A stretch of DNA of 64,000 nucleotides from Sternotherus odoratus (Eukaryota > Chordata > Testudines > Kinosternidae), in the NCBI GenBank assembly GCA_032164245.1, contig JAVMKO010000010.1, positions 32,562,189-32,626,188 on the forward strand, given 5' to 3'. Of the stretch, positions 54,276-64,000 are shown piece by piece. The notes under the pieces are model-generated. The model made no database searches and was not told the origin of the DNA. It saw nothing but the letters and a program-made list of their open reading frames with translations. How positions within the stretch are numbered: position 1 is the first letter of the stretch; each line of letters opens with the position of its first letter. The position numbers and the translations under genes were made by a program.

Positions 54276-54370
54276 AGATATTAGCCATGACCATTGTGTC
54301 TGCTCAGTAATTACCTCAGTTCTTACAAGGGGTAATTATTGGGCAGACACAATGGTCATGGCTAATATCT
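54276..54370. repeat. near-perfect 95-bp palindrome
   Basis: The 28 bp at 54276-54303 are the exact reverse complement of 54343-54370. Pairing continues imperfectly through 54304-54315 and 54331-54342 (taattacc / ggtaatta), leaving a 15-nt loop at 54316-54330. It could fold into one long hairpin. No TSD or known transposon end is visible at its edges. Confidence 0.95.
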
Positions 54371-55249
54371 GGGATGGAAACAGCCATGGTAGGTAAGTTA
54401 GCCTGCCTTGGATGATTGGTGGGTATTAGGATATTGATTCAAGGGGATAGTGCGGGCCTGGCAGGGAAGAGTGAGAGACACTGGGGACTGGAAATAGGAG
54501 AGGGCAGAGGCACTGGGAGAACTTCATGGTGGATGAAAGCTGATGCAACCCTCATTGACTTTAGTGACCAGGCTGAACTGGGTGCAAACAACAAGGAGAC
54601 GGACTCTTGCTAGAGACAGGAAGAGAATGAAAGAGCAAGATAAAGACAGAGAGAGTGAGGAGAAGTAATTTAGCAGGACAGACTGGGGGAGAGACAGAGA
54701 AGTAAAGATAAAAGCAGATTTTAAAAGGGAGTGGACAGAAACAGAAAGAAAGAAAGAAAGAAAAAAAAAGTAAGACAGTGAGGGAGAGTCAGGAACCCAG
54801 ATAACCACTGGAAAAGAAAGATAAAGAGGGAGGGAGATGATGGTTTGACCAAGCTACAGGAACGTGTTTCAAAGAGCCTTTGTCCATGTTCAGGAAATGT
54901 CCTTGGTGTTCGCAAGAAATGAGCTCAGCACACTCTGGGAATTTTCCTGATCCAGCTGGCTTAGGGAACAGGCATGTCTTCAATCAAATGGCCAGTCTGC
55001 CGAACATTGCAACAAAACCCAAACCAAAATCAAGTCTCCCAGCTGCACCCTCTTCACAAAACCACAGGAAGATCAGAGATGTCCATGGGCCCTTCCCAAG
55101 TGTGTTGTGGGTATCAGTTTTGAATCACCTTGCAAACTTCTGTCTTCAAAAGGAAGAGTATGAGAGGCTTCCCCCTTAAATGCTGCAAACCAACAGTAGC
55201 GCTGCTCCATGCTCTTCGTAAGGTTACTCAGTGGATCCCCTAGGCCTAT
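54371..55249. other. unassigned, purine-rich at 54600-54840
   Basis: GA-rich DNA with an (AAAG)n-like run near 54745-54770. The complementary frames are low-complexity. No gene. Confidence 0.5.
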
Positions 55250-55476
55250 GGCTATGTCGACACAGCCTTGGCGCTAAAGGTCAGCGTGTGCAAATGCTCT
55301 CCGTCGGCACTTTGTCAGCACTTTTGCCGATAACATACTTCCAGCCTCGCGAGTCGGCAGGCAAAGCTGTGTTCACACTGCCACTTATACTTCGGGGGAG
55401 GGGGAAGGCTTTTAAAAGTACCCATGAAGACTAAAGTTTTACTGACAACTTGACAGTGTAGACAACCCCAAGCTTG
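55250..55476. mobile_element. Harbinger-like MITE, diverged
   Basis: Left 'tggctatgtcgacacagcc' and right 'gacagtgtagacaacccc' are inverted-repeat-like ends of the TGTCTACAC type. The interior 'tcggcactttgtcagcactt' fits the group. TSD not resolved. Confidence 0.6.
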
Positions 55477-56526
55477 AGGTATGATCATTGCTTTGCCCTC
55501 AAAAAATTATTGTTGTGAATCCTGGCCCATCTGGCAAGCAGAAAAACAGTTCCAATGTCACAAAACCATCAACAAACCTCCAAAAGAGCTTCCCAAACCC
55601 TAGTCTCATTGTGCCCAGAGAGAGGTAATGATTCAGAGGCAAGAGAAGGACTCCACATATATTAAGCATGAGATGAGTAAGTGGATGCAGCTGGAGTTTG
55701 GCAGCATTTAAAAGGATTACAGATAGAATTACTGAGGCTTGAAGAAACTGGTTAACCTTATTGTCAAGGTGACATGCATGGACTCAGGGCCTGAGAAGTT
55801 AATAAATGAGCTAATGTAAAGGTAGTTAATTGGCTGGTGAGACTGCAGGGCATTCGCAGGGCAGGAATGAATTCTTCCCTTTGTCTCGTTTTCTTGTTCC
55901 CTATGCATGTCTCTCCTTGTTCTCTCCTCACCATTGCCTCCCTGCCCCTTTCTTTCTTCAGTCTCCTGGGTGTTCTGAAGACTTTCATCTCCTTCCACAC
56001 GCTGTTCTTGCACAAGAGGCGTTTCAGCGGGTGTGCTATGGAGAAGGGGCTGCATGTTAGGGATTAGTTAGTGGGAAGGATGCACTTTCCTAGATTCATA
56101 GGTTTTAAAGCCAGAAAGAGGGACCATTATGATCACCCAGTCTAACCTGTTTGAACACACACTGGCTGACCCACTCACACTATGACGATCCTGTCCCGGA
56201 GAGGTGGATCTGAATGGTACTCTCACACAAGGCGTATAATAATATTGTTACCCTAGTCAACGTTTGTGGTCCTGAGAAGATTCCAATTGGGAGGAGAAAT
56301 TGATGACAGTCTGGTATTTTCTTTGATACAATCTTGTTTCTTTATAAAGAATTTACATTCTGCTTCTCCCCGTGCAGGAGGAATCAAAATCAAAACAGTT
56401 TCTTAGCTCACAAGGTCAAACGCTTTCAGCCAGCATCCCCTATCCAGAATCTTTCTCTACACTTTTTCCAGGGTCACACCTAGCTAACAGGCTGCTGCAT
56501 GGCTTGCTTTCTCTGCTCTTTATATA
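55477..56526. other. unassigned, with CR1-type tail at 56090-56170
   Basis: The reverse CR1-type tail reads 'ctagattcataggttttaaa', 'gccagaaagagggaccatta', 'tgatcacccagtctaacctg'. The rest is not recognised. Confidence 0.55.
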
Positions 56527-56740
56527 GGGCATGTCTACACTGCAATACATTACTCATGCCTGGCCCAGGTCAGCTGACTTGGGCTGCAGGGCTACAAAAC
56601 TGCAGTGTGGATGTTCAAGCTGGGGCTGGAGCCTAAGCGCCCGGGGTGGGTCTCACAGCCTGCAGCCTGAACCCAATCTAGCAGACACGGGCTCCGAGAC
56701 CCAGTGCCATGGGGTTTTTTATTGGACTGTAGACATCCCC
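56527..56740. mobile_element. MITE with GGGCATGTCTACACTGC ends
   Basis: Starts GGGCATGTCTACACTGCAAT and ends ATTGGACTGTAGACATCCCC, a good inverted repeat. TA lies on both sides (56525-56526 and 56741-56742); whether the TSD is TA or three bases is not clear. The 214-bp interior is rich in 'gctgggctggagcc'-like blocks. Confidence 0.8.
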
Positions 56741-57837
56741 TATTAAGCCTCCTGTCTACCAGGTTTTGATCTGCCAAAGCACATGTGGTCATCTCTGAAC
56801 CGATTTTGAACAGGGCAGGGTAACTGTATGACCAGTCTCTTTAAACGGGGTTTATCTAATGACCCGCGATGCAGCTGCGGGTCGCATATCAGTGTCACGT
56901 GCCCACTGACTTATTTCGATGCCTGGCTACCGGCTCTTCATCTGGCATGACAATGATGCCATTAAATGGCTGGGCACATTGTGTGTACTGCAACGATGAT
57001 TAGGCCTTGTGTTAGGTGTGACTCCATAACTTTCCCTTACAGCAGTCTTACGTGAGGGGTACATTCATACATCAGTTTCAGTGCAGTTTTAATTCAACTC
57101 ATAACAAAGTTTAACCCAGCTCATAATAATATTCTTCCTTAAATCTTTTGCACTCCAACAGCAGCCACTTCTAGAACATGGACTTCATTATCACATGCAG
57201 CAGAATGCAACTGTGCAGTCATGAATAGACTCAGATCCCATAGCGCCTAATCAGTAGTGAAGGGACACACGTCATTATCATTTTATGGAATGGAACCCAT
57301 ACCAGCCTTATTAGCAGAGATGAATTAATAACTCATAGTGACTAGTCCAGTTGTTCCCAAATTGTGATCTGTGCAGATCTGGCAGCTCACACAGTCCTGG
57401 CTCCTCCTGCTTTTTTCCAGCTACTGAATCCCATTAAAAGGCAGCTAAAGATACATGAAATAATGTCCTAATGTTACAGTTATACATAAGTTATTACTGT
57501 AGCTGCCAGAGTAATGTTATGAGGCCACGTAGAGCGGTGGGCTACATGACAGCCAATCAGAGAGAACAGGGTCCAAGAGACAACCACTCTTTAAAGATGT
57601 AGTCCAAAATGTAAAAAGTTTGAGAATGTCTTCTTCAATGAATTCATCTCCACATTTTGTGTTCACAAATTGCCTGCAGTTTCAGCTTTCCTTTAATTTG
57701 TTTCTCAAAACTGTTCACTGAATAACTTCTGTAAATAATTCTTGGTTCCTTGATAACTCAGGGAAAGGTTCATTTTAACATAATAATTAGCATTTAGAAG
57801 CTGTTGTTGAGATGAACTCTGCTGTTGGAAGGAGTGA
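56741..57837. other. unassigned sequence
   Basis: No recognised gene. The piece 57345-57395 ('ccagttgttcccaaattgtg') may be an old hAT terminus but has no partner end. Confidence 0.4.
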
Positions 57838-58080
57838 CGTGTAGCTATGACACTGGATTGATACTCAGGAGATTGGGGTTCAGTTCCAAATTCTGCCAGA
57901 TAATTCCTTGTGTGACCTTATCTCGTGCCATTTAACTTCCCTGTGCCTCCATCACCCATTTGTAAACTGGAGGCAATAATTCTGCCCAAGTTATTCAGCT
58001 GCAAGTTTTGTTGAGCCAGGCACCGTCTCTCACTGTGCGTCCGCACACTGGCTAGCCCAATGGGGCCCTGATCACAGTTG
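57838..58080 (+). repeat. MIR-like core-SINE
   Basis: 'actggattgatactcaggag', 'ggttcagttccaaattctgc', 'ccttgtgtgaccttatctcg', 'cacccatttgtaaactggag' and a tail 'ctagcccaatggggccctga'. Near full length and strongly diverged. Confidence 0.8.
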
Positions 58081-59640
58081 GAGCCGCTAGATAACATAAT
58101 CTACAAAATACAGACATAATACAGACATGCCCCTCCGATGAGCGTTATGTATATACACAAACAGAGACAATTACCAAAAAATTATTATCAAATTTAATTG
58201 TGTGTAGCACTGGAATAGCTATTGTATGGGACAATCTCCCACAGGCAAAGGCTGGACTTAATGTTCTAATAGGATGTATCTGCCGCTAACATCATCTGTG
58301 ATTTAGCAGAAAGTGGATCATAACTTTAATGTTAACCCAAGCAGGAGAATAAATCATTAATCCATTAGTGTGCGGCTTTTCTCTCTCATGCCCTGCCCAG
58401 TTCTCATCATTGCAAGGCCTTGTGGAAATCCTACTGCCTCATACTTCATTTAACGAGCGGCAGGCTTGAGATGATTGGCTGGCTCAGCTGCAGTTACTCT
58501 TGGATCATGGCCCAGGGTCAAAGTGAGACATAAGGAGATTCTCACAATTAGTCAGCTTATCATGAAGGCATTTCAAAGAAAAATTAGAACAAGAGAAAGA
58601 GCCCTTTGTGAGCATGATCTTGGGCAAGGGAGCAGACGGCTTGGCTGGGGTGGAGGCATCATTGATATTTCATCTTCACTGCTGAGACCAACGAAGAAAT
58701 AACAGGAGAGAGAGAAATCCCCATTGAAGGACTTCTGGGAGGGATTCTCAAAAGCACTCACTCCACATTTGGCCTAGTTCTGCACCCATTGAAGAGCATG
58801 GTAAGACTGCTGGTGACATCAAGAGGGGTCGAGTTAGTCCAATGCTCAGTGCTTCTGAAAACCGCACCGAGATTAACCCCAGTTTATCACTACAGGGGAC
58901 TTTATAACATCAGAGTGACACCCCCAGAAAGGCCAGGGCCTGCTTCCATGAGGCTCTGAGTGCTCTGACCTTCCCACAGCGTCAGTGTGAAGTGTAGGCT
59001 GTCTGCACCTCGCAGGATCAGGCCACTAGTACGTGCCAAGGATTATAGATGGGTTTCCTGACTGAATTGTGATTGGACACCTTCCATACCTGTCACCTGA
59101 ACATAGCAGCTGTTGCTGCAGAATCAGAACAGTTTAATTGGGTGCCAAAGTCCCCACACTGCTAAGAGCTAATGGCGATCCTCCTCTGAGTCTAGACAAA
59201 GTGCTAAGTACCTGGGTTATAGCCAGAATCCTCAGGACTTGGGGCGGGAGGTCAAAGCAGAGGCCAGCTTCCAGCAGTAGCCCAATCCCCCAGTCAGCCC
59301 CTGCAGCGCCATCCCAGCAGTCCTGCCTCCTTCTCCAGATGGATCAACTCCTCCTTGTGCCCCCTCTCACACATTACACATATTCACCTCTCTCCTCCTG
59401 CAAGAGACAAGCCCAAGGAGGCTGTACACTGCTTTGAGGCTAGGCCTGAGGATTGGCAGCCCTATGGATTTGGATGAAAATCAGAAAAGCTGAAAGCAGG
59501 AAATGGAGGCATCTGGTTAGCAGAACTAGCAGCTTCAACCAAACACCTGTATAATTTTCTACAGATCAAAGGACCTCATCTCATCTCAGGTCCGCCCTTC
59601 CTCCCAATACAGTTTTAAAATGCTGTCACGGTGAAGGAGA
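58081..59640. other. unassigned sequence
   Basis: A degenerate palindromic-family segment lies near 58770-58830. Possible old CR1-type piece at 58205-58270. No gene. Confidence 0.4.
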
Positions 59641-59649
59641 AAGGGGTGG

Positions 59650-59945
59650 GGCGGGACAGAGGAATGAGGAGTTAGGGAGTGTGCACACAGAGCCCCTGGC
59701 AAGAGGCAGAGAATGGGGAACCCTGGCATGGGAAGAAGGGGGCACACAGATCTCCTGTTGGGGGAAGAATGGGGGTCCTGGTGGGGGAGAGGGAAAGGTA
59801 GGAATGGGGGTAAAGAGAGTTCATACAGAGCCTCTGATATGGGGGCAGAGAATAGGGGATGCTAGCATGGGGGAGAGGCACACAGAGCCCCTGATGTTGG
59901 GGAAAATGGGTGACTGCGGCAGGGAAAAATGGGGGGTGTAGTCAA
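59650..59945. repeat. degenerate G-rich minisatellite, first block
   Basis: 'cacacagagcccctggcaag', 'cacacagatctcctgttggg', 'catacagagcctctgatatg' and 'cacacagagcccctgatgtt' recur at about 59684, 59743, 59822 and 59880, separated by 'gaatgggg' spacers. The pattern resumes after the LTR at 60600-60800. Confidence 0.8.
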
Positions 59946-59955
59946 AAGAGAGAGC

Positions 59956-60605
59956 CTGAAGCATGGACCTGGTGCAAGACCTAAGGTTTGAACCAAAGTT
60001 ATGCTATGAGCAAAAGCCAGGCCCAGTCAAAATGCAGACACTTGTCTGCAAGTTCAGTGTCTGGTACATGAACTGACATATTCAGTGGCTAAAAGACACA
60101 CAATCATGTAAAAACGTTCCAGCAGGCAAGCGCACGGACACCCCAACCTAGCACATTCTGGTTTGACAGAAGGGATGAACAGGGATGTGTTGTCCGAAAC
60201 ATCAGGAGTAAAGTACAAAGCCAGGTGGTGAACAGGGATGTTTTATCTGAAGCATCAGGAGACAGGTACCAGGGGAGGTAACAAACATGTCATGAAACAC
60301 GTGAGATGGTAGGTAAATTGTTTATCCCAGATTGTTTGTCTTAGTCTATAAATGTTGGAATGCCTCACCTTAACCTTTCATCTGGCATACAGGGAGATGG
60401 AAAATCTCACTGGTTACCAAGCCAGTCCATTGTAATGGGCATCATGTGTTAGTATACCTGTAGAACATCTAGGGCAAAAGGATCATGCTTTGTTAATAAT
60501 AAACTTGGCCAATGCCTCTACCACCAAATTGTGTCTGGTCTCTTTGAGCAGTTTGATCAAGGTGCTGGTCGGCTACCTGGCCAGAGCTGGCACAGCAAAC
60601 AGAGA
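59956..60605 (+). mobile_element. solo LTR with duplicated U3 motif
   Basis: A TATA box (TATAAAT, 60347-60353) is followed about 150 bp later by AATAAA (60498-60503), and then by 'gtgtctggtctctttgagca', an R/U5-like layout in + orientation. A 35-bp motif is duplicated at 60174-60208 and 60227-60261, like a U3 enhancer repeat. The element separates two blocks of the same minisatellite, supporting insertion. The exact ends and TSD are not resolved (a GAGAG-containing repeat near 59950 and 60605 is suggestive only). Confidence 0.7.
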
Positions 60606-60810
60606 GAACTAACTGACAACAGAGGAATGAGGAGAAGAGGGCACAGGTAGAATGAGGAGGACGGGGAGAGGCAGGGAGGAATCGGGGGCACAGAGTCCCT
60701 AGCATGAGGGAAGCTGGGTGGGAATGTTCCTGCAATAAAGTGGGATGGGAGGGTGGCACAAAGGGAGCTTATGGGGGGATGGAGGGAATGCAAGGAGCCT
60801 CTGGTGTGTG
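60606..60810. repeat. degenerate G-rich minisatellite, second block
   Basis: Continues the pattern of 59650-59945 ('ggcacagagtccctagcatg', 'gcaaggagcctctggtgtgt' with 'gaatgagga' spacers) on the other side of the LTR. Confidence 0.65.
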
Positions 60811-61549
60811 CTGTAAGCTCAGTCAACAGAAACAACAACGTGTGTGACTCCCTTGTATTTTTAACACAAATTAGAGGGAGGCAGGGAAGTTTTCTAAAGA
60901 TGGAAGCAGATTTTTTCCCCCCCAAACCCAAAACTACTGAAAATCTGAGGGAACAAAGAAGGCCAGGATGCAATATGGCAAAGTAGAACCATACCCCAAT
61001 AGGAGCTAAAAAATTCAAAGCGAGACTTGGCTGTTGTGCAGCAAGTATAAGAGAAGAAAAAATCACATCCCTGTCTGGCTAAATGCCATGAAATGAGAAC
61101 AATTCACTCACGTAGGTCTTGGTTTCTGAGGCAATGGAATGCCAAATATTGCACAATGCTATTGATTGAACGACAGCTGGAAGGCAAAGCTATATCTGGG
61201 TTTACTTATCTCAGTAGCTAATAGGATTGTCCAATGTGCATACTTCATATTTTGTGTGTCCAAAATGCCAGCCAGTATACTTGAGCTTTGCACTCACAAG
61301 GGCGGTTATTTCTCTGCAGGGTGGTACTTTCCTTCAGAAACCTGGTGGCTATGGAAATGCACTGCAGGGTTCTGGTAGATTTTGTTTTTTAAAAGCCTTT
61401 AAAGTTCTCTTCAGAGATGGAGTGTTAACCTGGTGTCTTGGGTCAATTCCAGTTCAGGAAAATGGACTCTGGTTTCCTAAATTCTCCTTGCTGTAAGGGT
61501 CTTAGTATCATGAATTGGGCTGAGAAAACAGTGCTTTTTGAGGAGAGGC

Positions 61550-61850
61550 CTGTTTTTGTGGTTAGAGCCTGGGCCTGGGACTCAACAGATCACATTCAAC
61601 TCTGGGCTCTGCCACAGATTTTGTGTGTAACCTTGGGCAAGTCAAGGGTCTACTGGCGCTGAGGACTTCTAAAAAAAATGGCCAGTTCATGTAGGTGCCT
61701 AAGGGAAAGCTGAATTCTTCTGAAAATCAGCCATTAATTTGTCTTTGTTCAAAATGGGGATGATTATTCTTCCATTGCTCACAGCCGGGTTATGAGGAAC
61801 TAAACTGTCAATGTTTACAAAGTATTTTGAAATCCCCTGGTGAAAAGCCT
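61550..61850 (+). repeat. MIR-like core-SINE, interrupted or diverged
   Basis: 'tggttagagcctgggcctgg', 'gactcaacagatcacattca', 'taaccttgggcaagtcaagg' and, after a gap, 'caaaatggggatgattattc', 'gggttatgaggaactaaact', 'aaagtattttgaaatcccct'. Confidence 0.75.
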
Positions 61851-64000
61851 GGTTTCTAAGCAGACCATTGTTTTCAGCTGGGCTGAGCCAATAAAACTCT
61901 CTGCCTGGTTACTGCAGATTGATTGATTTTCTTTCTGCAGATGAATTAACTGGATAAAGTCCTGGCTCACTGAGGGCAATGGCAAAGCTCCCTATTCCAA
62001 GCTATTGGCGCATTAATCCATTTCTATAAAACACTCCATAATATATTAACATAGGGCTCACAACCACTCTCGACCAAAGGAAAGTGTAGGCTTCCTGAAA
62101 TACCTTCCTGACCCCAGACAAGGGGCATGATTCTCCATTGCCCTAAGACTCCTTTATGACTCTGGCACAGGGGGAATGCTGGTACTGTTTTGGGTGAGGC
62201 TCATGGAGAGGGTGTGACCTGAGCACTATTGTGCTCGAGCTCTTCTGGCTGTTTATGAGCTATGGGGGGCATGGACCATCTGAAAATAGGTTAGAGCAAA
62301 TGTGAACTAGCTGGGGAGGCTCTGCAAAGGAGTATCCCCTCTCTCCATTCATGCATCTCAGCTGGAATATAGAAGCTGGCCTAACATCTCCCAGCCCATC
62401 CTCCCACAGACTAAAATTGTTCCTCTAATTGATTCCCCCAATCCATCATCATCCTCCCCAAAAGCCTGGCCAATCAAACGAGGCCTGCATATTGCTCTAA
62501 CAGAGTGAATGCACATCCGTGGGACCTGATTCTCCTAAGTGACACATTCTTATGCCCAGTTTGAAAAGCAGTAACTTAGAACAAGGGGACAAATAGTTAA
62601 GGAGAGGGATCTACAGGAAATAAACAACAAAAGAGGGGTTTCAATTATTTTTGCAGCGTTTTGGAGGGGGGGGAGGGGGGGGAACCAGATCCAGTAAAGT
62701 GTTATTGAAGTCAGAGACGTTTAGTCAGCTGTTTGATTCAGCCAGTTAAGCAATAAGCACTCCTTGCCAGTTGTTGCCAATTGTTCCCAGTGAGCAAAGA
62801 TTGTGAAATCAATTGATTGCATAAAACAGATGTTAACATTTTTGTAACCTGAAAACACACAGGCATGAAAAATACATTCCCCATGTGACATCCACAAACT
62901 CCTCCTGCACACGTGTGGATGCTAATAAAAATCAGCAACATGAATACAACAGGGAATATGACCAAAAACAGCCAGACAACAAGTGGTAGCTGGCCTTCTA
63001 TTAGATCTCATAGAGAGCCAGCACAAGATCTATGAACCACTTAAATTCCAATGTGGAATGCAGTGGGGTTTAAGTGATCCAATGTGGGCTGAAGTGGGAT
63101 TTAAGTGATCTACAGACTTTATACTGGCCCTCTGCAAAGGGGTGGATTTCACCCTGAAAGCAAAGCACAGGACTCTGATATGTATGACCTATGTGCCTTG
63201 TAAATTATCATCTTTATCCTCCTTTTGGGAGCCCCATGTCAAAGTCAGGGTTATGTAATGTTCAGTTTAGTCTTTTTGGTGTTATTCTCACATGTACTCT
63301 TGGTTTGTACCTAATCCTGGATATGACTCAAACACTACCTTGAAAAAGCATCACAATCACAATTAATCCATTCTTAGAAAGAGCCAGTAAACACCCCTTC
63401 CCGCCTCTCAATCTCCAGTGGCCAGGTGGAAGATAAAGGCCCTGTAGCACTTGATCAAAATAGAAGGGGATAACCCCCATGTCCTTGACCAGCATTCCCT
63501 CTCTCAACAAATCAGGTTCCAACATTCAAGGTCCCGTGTGTCGAGTACCAAGCACAGTCTCCCTGTCATGTATATACCACACTCAGCATCATGTTATCAG
63601 TGACAGACCATGCACCACATCCTTCTGAGCAGTCACTTTGGTTCTAGTATATAGATCCCTGCTCTGTAAAATGTTCTGTGAAACCTTAAACATGGAATGT
63701 TCTAATCTAATCTATCTATCAGGTTTGTAATGTGCTGATCACCATCATCCAGGGGCCAAAGCATAACTATAAATCAATTTTAATCTCATCTTAAAAGTTT
63801 TAAAACATTTATCAGATGCATATATGGGTCACACCTACCTGAAATTCATGCCCAATACAGCTGATCTGTAAAAGAGGTAAAAACAACAGTGAAAAACTCA
63901 CACAAACAAACAAAAAGAGTATTTAAATTTCCCTTTTCAGGGCAATTTGCTGGTTATATTGTTGAGGCACTAAAACTGATTTGAAAGATAATTATGCATT
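61851..64000. other. unassigned sequence to the window end
   Basis: No recognised gene. A G run is at 62664-62686. A small local duplication ('gtttaagtgatc..aatgtgg..tgaagtggg') lies at about 63045-63115. Confidence 0.4.

Overview
The window is vertebrate nuclear DNA, most likely from a turtle (Testudines, probably Cryptodira). This is inferred from the repeats. They include CR1 LINE 3' ends of the form 'actgggctagatggacc...ccattcttatg', tRNA-Lys-derived SINEs of the turtle type, old MIR-like SINEs, many hAT elements with exact 8-bp target-site duplications (TSDs), and many short elements with 'GGxxxTGTCTACAC' ends and 3-bp TSDs of the PIF/Harbinger kind. I recognise no intact host gene. The only host-protein similarity is one captured exon of a conventional protein kinase C (gamma-like). 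Almost all long open frames are GC-rich or low-complexity shadows of repeats.

Layout. 1-8.4 kb: a GC-rich hAT (248-734); an LTR nested in another hAT-like element (2154-3234); CR1 and SINE fragments; and a Harbinger-like MITE (7160-8418) carrying two separate hAT insertions, one of which (7181-7728) is a sister of the first GC-rich hAT. 8.4-17 kb: a hAT with a transposase remnant (11072-11818), a 120-bp MITE, CR1 copies and a small tandem duplication. 17-27 kb: mostly unassigned sequence with a solo LTR (21898-22275) and a hAT with a small hAT inside it (23628 onward). 27-34 kb: two related, oppositely oriented palindrome-rich Harbinger MITEs (29036-29330, 32790-33083), a 1.03-kb hAT with perfect TSDs (30303-31336), and a Penelope-like retroelement remnant with inverted arms. 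35.6-43.9 kb: a large inverted duplication whose arms (35571-36933 and 41266-43895) differ mainly by four transposon insertions, so each arm preserves the empty site for insertions in the other. 44-51 kb: old SINE, LINE and MIR fragments, plus a Harbinger MITE holding a hAT largely made of a 40-bp minisatellite. 51.3-53.2 kb: a 1.88-kb hAT-like element holding the PKC-gamma-like first exon. The exon end and splice donor are iterated in tandem, and a second purine-rich minisatellite lies upstream of the exon. 53-64 kb: a near-perfect 95-bp palindrome, more MITEs, a MIR, and an LTR inside a degenerate minisatellite.

The sequence works as a transposon landscape rather than a set of cooperating genes. 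The best candidates for something undescribed are the exon-capturing hAT family (TIR TAGGGTGACCA), with one member carrying a multiplied exon/donor module, and the inverted duplication that dates its own insertions. The palindrome at 54276-54370 is unexplained. All family names come from recognition of motifs; no database search was possible.
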